Of a stretch of DNA of 8,376 nt, positions 1-4,992 are shown in pieces. The position numbers and the translations under genes are program-made. Source of the stretch: JBOGED01 sp050743625 (GTDB lineage: Bacteria; Actinomycetota; Nitriliruptoria; Euzebyales; Egibacteraceae). The notes under the pieces are model-generated. The model worked only from the letters and a program-made list of their open reading frames with translations, searched no databases and was not told the DNA's origin. Location of the stretch: positions 1-8,376 of the forward strand of contig JBOGED010000420.1 in the NCBI GenBank assembly GCA_050743625.1, written 5' to 3'. Every line of letters begins with the position of its first letter. Within the stretch, counting starts at the first letter, position 1.

Positions 1-290
1 GGTAAGCACCAGGGAGCCTGGTAGGGAACCTGGCCGACCCCGCGGCGGCGAGCGCGTTGCCGCCGCCCAGCGAGGACCCGAACGTCGCCACGCGGTCGGG
101 TTGATGCCTGGGCAGCGTGCGAGCGAAACTCGATCGCTGCCCGCCAGTCATCGAGCTGGCGAGCGGGCTTGAACAGGTCCGGTTCCCCGCCGCTGTCTCC
201 GAAACCACGCTAGTCGAATACAAGCGCAGCGATGCCCGCGGCCGAGAAGGCGCTCGGCGAAGGTCCACGCCCATCAGGGGTGCCTTTTTG
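1..290 (-). pseudogene. Decayed alpha/beta hydrolase, runs off the left edge
   Basis: Read on the minus strand in shifting frames, this gives a clear alpha/beta hydrolase core: FAER, then SAAGIAALVFD-stop-RGFGDSGG, then EPDLFKPARQLDDWRAAIEF, then FARTLP, then PDRVATFGSSLGGG with NALAAA. GSSLGG is the GxSxG nucleophile elbow. The family has FDYRGFGDSGG, so TAG at 210-212 stands where TAC (Tyr) is expected, a nonsense mutation. Further changes are an extra base before SAAG, an extra T after AIEF, and an inserted and a deleted base that cancel between FARTLP and PDRVA. The N-terminal strands before FAER are not recognisable and the C-terminal part with the Asp/His of the triad is outside the window. 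Family knowledge: such proteins hydrolyse esters or related bonds in the cytoplasm; substrate unknown. Almost certainly non-functional. Confidence 0.8.
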
Positions 291-742
291 TCTCGGGGTT
301 GTCGAGGTATGGGAGTGCTTCTCGGTGGGACCGGGCCATTGGGTGCGTGGTCGGCGGAGGTGGCGTCGTCGGTCCCCGCGGGTGTTCGCTCGGCGGAGAG
401 CACTTGGTCGGCCAGTCGCGGCAGGAGGGCGTCGCGTCCGGTGCGGTAGCCGAAGTCAACCGCGGCTCGCAGTTCCCGTTGGATCAGCTCTCCGGTCGGG
501 CCGTGGTAGACATGTGGCGCGCTGCGGGCCGCGGCCTCGAGGCGGTCCCGGTCGTCGCCGGTCGGCGGCTGCGGTTCGGTGCGGTGGTCGGTGCCGGTAC
601 TGGAGAGGTTCAGGGCGCGGTTCCAGTTCTCGACTGCCCGCACGATCGCAGGCCGGGTGTCGAGTTCGGGGTTGAGGTTCCCGGCCGCGGCGTGGGCCTT
701 GCTCGCCGAGGTCTGGTTGACAGTCGCTGGCTGGTCGGTCAT
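2..742 (-). CDS. Unknown small protein, frame left open into the hydrolase remnant
   Basis: ATG at 742 has a good ribosome site (AAGGAG at 751-756, 8-nt spacer). The frame stays open for 247 codons to the left edge. Only the first 115-125 residues look like a real protein: a polar N-terminus (MTDQPATVNQTSASKAHAAA), then a helical segment with GELIQRELRAAVDFGYRTGR and DALLPRLADQVL. I do not recognise the family. Beyond about position 370 the translation becomes Pro/Arg-rich. From about 290 it crosses the hydrolase pseudogene, matching the hydrolase frame only near its end (PDRVATFGSSLGGG). I infer that the original stop has been lost, or that the real gene ended near 370 and an indel opened the frame. 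An in-frame ATG at 820 has no ribosome site, so 742 is preferred. Upstream lies the isomerase-like pseudogene on the same strand. Confidence 0.4.
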   Translation of the reverse strand, partial: MTDQPATVNQTSASKAHAAAGNLNPELDTRPAIVRAVENWNRALNLSSTGTDHRTEPQPPTGDDRDRLEAAARSAPHVYHGPTGELIQRELRAAVDFGYRTGRDALLPRLADQVLSAERTPAGTDDATSADHAPNGPVPPRSTPIPRQPRDKKAPLMGVDLRRAPSRPRASLRLYSTSVVSETAAGNRTCSSPLASSMTGGQRSSFARTLPRHQPDRVATFGSSLGGGNALAAAGSARFPTRLPGAY

Positions 743-1176
743 GGTCGGAACTCCTTGTCCTCGTGTCGGGCCCGCCGCGTAGCCGGCGGATTCGGTGTTG
801 GGACTGGTCGATGGCGTCATGCGTTGCCGGGCGGCGTTCGTGGGTCGCAGCGCCCGTCCTGGAGAAACACCCGCGGCGCCGAGGTTGGTTGCAGCGCAGG
901 ACGGTCGGTCCTCCGGCGACCGTGGCGGTCCGGGTCGCCGGGTCGGCGCCGTGGGACGCCGTGGTCTGAGACCTCCAGAGGGGTTGGGCGGTATCGGCTG
1001 GTCGGCGACCAGGACCAGGACGGGTGGTGCACCCGAGGGTTGAGAGCGGCGTCGAGCGGCCCGAGCGCGATTGGTTGCGGTCGGAAGAGGGCGGGAATCT
1101 CGCGGGGCTCGCGATCTTCGGCCGTCGTTTGCCCATCATGGTTGTCTGCTGTTTTGGTCGAGGGTCCGCGCCCCGG
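743..1176. other. 434-bp stretch without a supportable gene
   Basis: Between the isomerase-like pseudogene and the small ORF. All frames were read. The long minus frame crossing it is Arg/Pro/Thr-rich without any domain and overlaps the end of the isomerase gene out of frame. No terminator-like hairpin with a T run was seen. The only signal supported is the ribosome site for the 742 start at its left end. It may hold more decayed coding DNA, but nothing I can name. Confidence 0.5.
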
Positions 1177-1942
1177 TCAGGCTGCGAGCCGGAGCAGCAG
1201 CTCGTCGAGGGTTTCGGGGTTGCCGGCGGGCCTGCGCAGCGCCGGTGGACACCGGCCCCACAGCGCGAGTAGCCGGTCGTGCGGGTCCATGTCGATGACG
1301 TGGTCGTCATCGGTGGGGGGGCACGAGGGACAGCCCCGAGCCGGGTTCGACGAGCACATCGGGCTGGCCGCTCGCCCGCAGCCGCAGCGGGCGGGTGGTG
1401 AAGGGGGCCTGCACCCACCGGCGGTTCTCGGCCAGGCCCGGGATGGCGTCGAAGACCGCAACGACGTCCTTGGTGAGCGCCGGCTTGGAGAGCAGCTCCT
1501 GGCTGGTGGGGTCGTCACCGACGAGGTCGTAGCGGTGCATCGCCGCTTCGCTGTGGCTGTGGATGCGCAGCCGCGCCGGGGACATCGTCCAGCCGGTGTA
1601 CTCGATCGTGTCGGTCTCGGCCATGGCCGAGACCGCCCGCCCGAAGCGAGCGGCGTTGCTGATCACTGCGTCCCGCAGCCGGTCATAGGGCAGTGCGAGG
1701 TAGGGCGCTTCACGCTCCTCCCAGGAGCGAGTATCTCGGGTGGGCCGGCCGGCGAGATGTTCTTCGATCAGGTCAGCGCATTCCGCGTCGGCGGCGGCCA
1801 CGTGGGCGACGAGGTCGTGGGCGCTCCAACCCACGCACCACGTGGATGCGCTGGGATGCACGCTGGAGGCCGCCGTGATGAACGCGCGCATCGCGTGATC
1901 ATCGACGCCGGTGTGCCGATCTGTGTCGTGTCCTTGCGACAT
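1177..1942 (-). pseudogene. Mycothiol-dependent maleylpyruvate isomerase-like protein, one-base frameshift
   Basis: ATG 1942 has GGAGGA at 1951-1956 with an 8-nt spacer. The N-terminal part matches the MDMPI/DinB-like four-helix fold: GWSAHDLVAHVAAADAEC near residues 38-55, and LRIHSHSEAAMHRYDLVGDD near 125-144. His47, Glu132 and His136 sit where this family binds its divalent metal, so the catalytic site looks intact. The frame ends early at 1307 (VPPHR-stop). In the next frame the protein continues as TDDDHVIDMDPHDRLLALWG and ends at 1177 in ETLDELLLRLAA. Seven C on the minus strand (1315-1321) in place of six explains the break; removing one C restores a 254-residue protein. Family knowledge: members isomerise maleylpyruvate or act as other mycothiol-linked transferases in the cytosol; the real substrate is unknown. 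The current product would have 211 residues and lack the C-terminal domain end. Confidence 0.8.
1612..1635. repeat. Perfect 24-bp palindrome inside the isomerase-like gene
   Basis: The 12-bp half site CGGTCTCGGCCA is followed at once by its exact reverse complement, centred on CCATGG. On the minus strand it encodes the Val-Ser-Ala-Met-Ala-Glu-Thr stretch of the isomerase-like protein. A self-complementary run of this length is uncommon even at this GC content. It may be a chance product of coding sequence; no function is claimed. Confidence 0.7.
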
Positions 1943-2064
1943 GTGGATGTTCCTCCGAAGTCGATGGTCGGGAGCGTCGTCGAAGGCGGGCAGGGTCTGT
2001 CGTGCTCGGGAACCCCGGGCTCCGACCGGGCCCGCCTGGTCGTGTGCTTGTAGGGCGGGTCCGG

Positions 2065-2516
2065 TCAGGACCGGTTACTCGTTGGGATCAACCCGAGCTG
2101 CTTGAGCACGGTGACTCCGTCGTCGAGCCCGATTTCCTCGGCGATCAAGCCGTTCTCGACTCTGAGCACGGTGGTTCCGGTGAAGCGCATGGTCTTGCCA
2201 GAGCCTGCCGGCAGGGAGCCGAGGGGCAAGTCGGCGAAGGCCGGGCCGGTGTGGGTGCCGCCGCCCTCCCATTGGCCGACCACGTAGTCGCCTTCCGCGA
2301 GGAGATCAGCGGTGCCCCAGAAGTTCAGGTCGGGAAACGCCTCGCGGAACTCAGTTGCGAACTTACGCACGTCATCGCGGCCTCGCCGCGGTGCGTGCAT
2401 CGAGTACTCGAGGCGGATATCCGGGCGGCCAGCTCGTCAATGACCGCGGGGTTGAAGTCCTTGCCCCAGAACTCGGTGAACCAGCGTCCGACGATGGCTT
2501 TGTTCGCTTCAGATAT
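2065..2516 (-). pseudogene. SnoaL-like ester cyclase (NTF2-like fold), lost start and frameshift
   Basis: The protein starts SEANKAIVGRWFTEFWGKDF, then NPAVIDELAA, breaks, and continues in the next frame as PDIRLEYSMHAPRRG and FPDLNFWGTADLLAEGDYV, then GQWEGGGTHTGPAF, TGTTVLRVENGLIAEE and LKQLGLIPTS. This is the usual order of SnoaL-like polyketide cyclase / ester cyclase proteins, which form a cone-shaped alpha+beta barrel. Two lesions are visible. The codon where ATG is expected, after AAGGGAACACCC, is ATA (2514-2516). A C is missing near 2423-2425 (three where four restore the frame). Repaired length is about 150 residues, normal for the family. An alternative late ATG at 2400 would give 111 residues without the first helices and strand. 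The substrate is unknown. The intact C-terminal part suggests recent decay. Confidence 0.75.
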
Positions 2517-2659
2517 GGGTGTTCCCTTCTTGATGGCGGATACGGGCTCCTCGCCGGCGACTCTGCGAAGATCAGGGCTCGGCGCGGGTGCTCCACATGG
2601 ATGTTTCCTTCTGGGTGCCAATTTGGGCGTCGCCTGCATTCCCCTGAACCCCACGCGGT

Positions 2660-2918
2660 CGGGTTCGGTTGCAGCGCCGGCCGGTCAGGCCGGACACCTC
2701 GCGTCTGGGCAGGCAGGCGCCGTTCATGCCCAGCCCGAGCGTGATGTTGAGCCGGCCGGGGGCCGCGATTGCAGACAAGGCCTAGATCTGGATGCACGGA
2801 TCACGCGGAGAGACACCGCGAGATCGCCGACGGATGCGTCCTCGCCGCCCCACCGCTCCAGACCCAAGGAACAGCTCGCCAACACATCGACAACATTTTG
2901 TCGATAACGGGAGCCCAA
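2660..2918 (-). pseudogene. Possible IclR-type regulator stub (N-terminal HTH only)
   Basis: In one minus frame from about 2905 I read NVVDVLASCSLGLERWG followed by DASVGDLAVSLRVIRAS, and in the next frame from about 2778 APGRLNITLGLGMNGACL and PRREVSGL. This order resembles the start of IclR-family repressors: an AxDVL helix, a GDLAxxLGV helix-turn-helix, then a wing ending in GRxxLGLGM. One frame change lies near 2780. No effector-binding domain follows, so only about 75 of the usual 250 residues remain. No good ribosome site is seen. The match is by eye to a family pattern and could be wrong; the stretch may be unrelated decayed coding sequence. Confidence 0.3.
2886..2905. promoter_or_regulatory. 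20-bp inverted repeat, operator-like
   Basis: ATCGACAA and TTGTCGAT form perfect 8-bp arms around CATT. The site is AT-richer than its surroundings and is the size of a dimeric repressor site. It lies at the 5' end of the possible IclR stub and downstream of the methyltransferase-Ada pseudogene, on the minus strand. There is no T run, so a terminator is unlikely. It may be a relic operator or a coincidence. Confidence 0.35.
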
Positions 2919-3034
2919 GCGTCTAGGCAGGGCCTAGGCGCGCTGTGGTGGCCAGCCGGGACTTCCGCACGAGATCGCGCTGCTGGTGCAGGGTTGGGCC
3001 AATCCGGCCGGTGCGACGCCGGGCGCGACGGTTG

Positions 3035-3794
3035 TCAGGCGGCCCCTACGACTGCCGGCCGGCAGAGCCGGCACGGTCGGTAGCCGGCCTCGATCGCGCG
3101 GGCGATCGTGGCGAACCGTGCCGGTGCGCTGCGGTGATCCGACGCGCGTGATGGCAGGTCGGGGAAGCACACAACGCCGGTAGTGTCGCTGCCGAGGAAC
3201 CGCACGCCCCGGCGGGCCAGCGCCTGCACCTCGTCGATGTTTACCGTGCTCTGCCCGCAGCAGCTCCTCTTTCGGCCCGGACTCGAACAGGTACTCGCCG
3301 ATCTGCCCATCCGCGCGCACGACCCGATGGCACGGGATCAGTAGCGGCACCGGGTTGCGCCCCAGGACCGACCCGACCGCCCGCACCGGGACGGGCCGTG
3401 CCGGCTTCTCGCGATCCAGCCGTACGGTCCAGTCTGCCCTGCCGGGATCCGCCGGGTCACCTCGAACACGTCGCGCTCGAAATCCGACACGCAGACAGGT
3501 CCAGCTGCAGGGACGGGGCCGCGCGGCCGCGCAGGGCCGCCAGCAGGCCGCGCGGGGTCGGTTGGCAGGGCGCAGTGGCCGGCCGAAGCGCCTGCCGTAC
3601 TTCTGCAGAACATTCCTGCGTCACCGTGCACGGACTCCGCTATCCGCAGATAACTGATCCCATCGTCGGTGAATGCCACAAACACCTCGCCGATCCTGCT
3701 GGGCGCTTGCAGCCAGTCGCCGACCGGCCACGGATGAGCGGGTGCGGCATCAGAATCACCGCCTCGCCGACACAGACAGAGCAAGTACAGTCAC
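3035..3794 (-). pseudogene. O6-methylguanine methyltransferase fused to C-terminal Ada zinc domain, heavily frameshifted
   Basis: Reading across frames gives IGEVFVAFTDDGISYLRIAE, QKYGRRFGRPLRPANR, RGLLAALRGRAAPSLQLDLS, FERDVFEVTRRIPAGQT with PYGWIAR, RAVGSVLGRNPVPLLIPCHR with VVRADGQIGEYLF, then NIDEVQALARRGVRFLGSDT with TGVVCFP, and last ARAIEAGYRPCRLCRP. The first part is the DNA repair methyltransferase; the acceptor Cys of PCHR is encoded at 3330-3332. The last part is the Ada metal-binding domain, placed C-terminal rather than N-terminal as in E. coli Ada, with no AraC domain between. At least six frame changes occur. Between 3160 and about 3120 an extra base and a missing base cancel: the nominal frame reads CFPDLPSR, the shifted one TCHHARR, so the second zinc Cys is lost. 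GGAGG sits before a GTG at 3794, itself out of frame with the body. Surely non-functional as a full-length protein. Confidence 0.85.
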
Positions 3795-4113
3795 AGCAGC
3801 ACCCTCCGGGGTCGCTCAGGAGCCGCCCGCCTCCATTGGCGACGTCGCGGGCGGTTCGCCGTTACAGGGACACCCGGCCGGGAGCGCGTGGCTCGAGCCC
3901 GCGGGCGTGCACTGCAACTGGATCTGCAACCGAACGCCAAACACCTGTGGAGACGAAGGGGTCCCATGGGTGCCGGCGGAAGCAAAGAATTGCTGGTCAG
4001 CGAGTCTAATCAGGCCAAGGGGGGCAGGACGGGCACCAGCCCCAGCAGTTTCCGGGACTGGTACCTGGTCCCGCTCCTGCTGGGCGTGTGCGTGGCGGGG
4101 ATTCCGGGAGTGT
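3795..4113. other. 319-bp stretch, possible plus-strand gene fragment
   Basis: No gene is supportable. On the plus strand, ATG 3966 (weak GAAGGGG four bases before it) opens a frame with MGAGGSKELLVSESNQAKGG and then a hydrophobic segment, WYLVPLLLGVCVAGIPGVFS, resembling one membrane helix. Third positions are GC-rich there. The frame then runs antisense through the membrane-protein gene, where it is only a shadow, so at most the first 55 residues could be a truncated gene. The family is not recognised. Minus-strand frames in this stretch show nothing. Confidence 0.3.
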
Positions 4114-4563
4114 TCAGCTCGGACGGAGGAATGCCCCCATCAGGATCGCGGCAATCCCGCACACGAACGTGGTGTAGGCGCGGATCCCGTATCCATGCCA
4201 GAGAGCCCAGGTCTCCTCAGGCGTCGAGAACTGAAGTTTGGGCCACGTCACCAATGTTCCATAGAGGACGTTGCCTGCCATCACCAGCAGCGCCACTGTC
4301 TTTGCGGCGAGCAATCCCCACGCGATGGCCGTCGTGGGAGGCCGTAGCAGCAAAAGCGCCAGCCCAGAAGCGAAGACCATTGCGATGCACGTATAGATCA
4401 TGGGCGCGATTATTCGTCCTTGTGCCACGAGGAATTCGAGAGGGAATTTGTGCTGTGCATACGTCCTCTGCAGGGTTGGCCAAACGACGAAGCGGTTCAT
4501 GAATACCCCGCCTACCCACAGAGCCAGGAAGGCGATATGCACCGCGAGTGCGATCTGTTCCAC
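4114..4563 (-). CDS. Four-helix membrane protein, CopD/DUF2269-like
   Basis: Intact, 149 residues from GTG 4563. An upstream GTG at 4587 is in frame, but GGAGGAGG at 4568-4575 lies between the two and fits 4563 alone. Four hydrophobic segments are visible at about residues 4-26 (ALAVHIAFLALWVGGVFMNR), 50-74, 78-103 and 126-146, with short polar loops. His9 in the first helix and the WVGG turn recall CopD-like and related small integral membrane families, where a His near the first helix may bind copper or haem; that function is inference only. It stands alone: the methyltransferase gene upstream on the same strand is over 400 bp away, behind hairpins, and a spacer and a pseudogene lie downstream. 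It is the left-most gene that looks undamaged. Confidence 0.7.
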   Translation of the reverse strand: MEQIALAVHIAFLALWVGGVFMNRFVVWPTLQRTYAQHKFPLEFLVAQGRIIAPMIYTCIAMVFASGLALLLLRPPTTAIAWGLLAAKTVALLVMAGNVLYGTLVTWPKLQFSTPEETWALWHGYGIRAYTTFVCGIAAILMGAFLRPS

Positions 4564-4567
4564 GTGG

Positions 4568-4575
4568 CCTCCTCC
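4568..4575 (-). promoter_or_regulatory. Ribosome binding site GGAGGAGG setting the 4563 start
   Basis: On the minus strand GGAGGAGG is followed by CCAC and GTG (4561-4563). It falls inside the longer frame from GTG 4587, which argues against that earlier start. Confidence 0.7.
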
Positions 4576-4673
4576 ATCGAGGTCCACCTGATCTGTTCGG
4601 AAAGCGCGGATCTGCTCGGTTTCCGGACATATCGTTCGCTCATGCCCACCGGCTGCCGGCAGGACCCCTCATT

Positions 4674-4871
4674 ATGGATCTCTCGCCTGGAGGTTGCACC
4701 CTGGGGGTGGAACCCTTCGCTGCACAGCAGCTCATCGCGGCTTGCGCCGCCGCCCCGGAGGATGAGAATCCGGCAAACCTGGCGTCCCGCGACCTTTCCG
4801 CGTTCGAGCGGGGCATCGCACGAAAGCGTTGGGCGCTATTGTGCAGACTAATGCCGGTGTCCCGGCATTAG
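4674..4871 (+). other. Doubtful 65-codon ORF over the repeat region
   Basis: ATG 4674 begins MDLSPGGCTLGVEPFAAQQL and continues through ENPANLASRDLSAFERGIAR with fairly GC-rich third positions. It ends at TAG in the right arm of the perfect hairpin. Upstream AGGA lies 10 bases away, a weak ribosome site. The same frame stays open after the TAG for about 50 more codons, with PADAAAPKAKIRQTGRRAAD and VQEKAGWHRRYGP. The family is not recognised. It could be a gene remnant interrupted by the inverted repeat, or non-coding. Confidence 0.2.
4720..4785 (+). repeat. Imperfect direct repeat, copy 1
   Basis: Begins CTGCACAGCAG and runs through GGCTTGCGCCGCCGCC to AATCCGGCAAACCTGGCG (4767-4784). Copy 2 has the same order of blocks 153-155 bp further on; the last block differs at one base in 18. 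The spacing of blocks is almost equal, so this looks like a degenerate duplicated unit rather than a chance short match. Confidence 0.5.
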
Positions 4872-4879
4872 TCTGCACA
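4840..4879. repeat. Perfect 18-bp inverted repeat with 4-nt loop
   Basis: TGTGCAGACTAATGCCGG, then TGTC, then the exact complement CCGGCATTAGTCTGCACA. The stem is long and without mismatch. No T run follows on either strand. It lies about 110 bp beyond the end of the nhaA-methyltransferase unit and could be a second, bidirectional terminator, a cruciform-forming site, or the remnant of a small inverted-repeat element. Its right end shares CTGCACAG with the direct repeats on both sides. Confidence 0.85.
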
Positions 4880-4939
4880 GTGCAGGATTACGCCGGCTGA
4901 CGCCGCCGCTCCTAAGGCAAAAATCCGGCAAACCGGGCG
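4873..4939 (+). repeat. Imperfect direct repeat, copy 2
   Basis: Begins CTGCACAGTGCAGGATTACG, continues with CGGCTGACGCCGCCGCT and ends AATCCGGCAAACCGGGCG (4922-4939). It matches copy 1 block by block, and its first part (CAGTGCAGGA, then GCCGGCTG) recurs once more at 4960-4980, 82 bp downstream. It overlaps the right arm of the perfect hairpin. Confidence 0.5.
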
Positions 4940-4959
4940 ACGTGCCGCCGATCTCATCT

Positions 4960-4992
4960 CAGTGCAGGAAAAGGCCGGCTGGCACCGGCGCT
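4960..4992 (+). repeat. Partial third repeat copy
   Basis: CAGTGCAGGA, four differing bases, then GCCGGCTG and a related tail ending GGCGCT. Only the first part of the unit is present; it runs into the 3' end of the methyltransferase gene and contributes the terminator-like hairpin there. Confidence 0.4.
4969..4989 (-). terminator. Short GC hairpin and T run after the methyltransferase gene
   Basis: On the minus strand, right after the TAG stop at 4991, GCCGG and CCGGC pair around a 6-nt loop and are followed by CTTTT. Five GC pairs plus four T make a weak intrinsic terminator for the nhaA-methyltransferase unit. The perfect hairpin further on may back it up. Confidence 0.45.

Noticed and set aside
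456..1418. A 320-codon minus-strand open frame
   Set aside because: It overlaps the isomerase-like gene end and the 742 gene in a wrong frame, and is Arg/Pro/Thr-rich with no motif or ribosome site.
299..2053. A 584-codon plus-strand open frame
   Set aside because: It is the exact antisense register of the minus-strand frames from 742 and 1942. It has no domain, is rich in Gly/Arg/Val/Ser, and stays open because of high GC.
3049..3066. 14-bp palindrome CTGCCGGCCGGCAG near the end of the Ada-domain remnant
   Set aside because: It is built of GCCGGC, very frequent at this GC content, lies inside coding remnant and has no T run.
1..3800. All frameshifts as plain sequencing error
   Set aside because: Homopolymer sites could be errors, but a nonsense substitution, a lost start codon and several non-homopolymer indels cluster here and are absent from the right half. 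Error remains possible for single sites such as 1315-1321.
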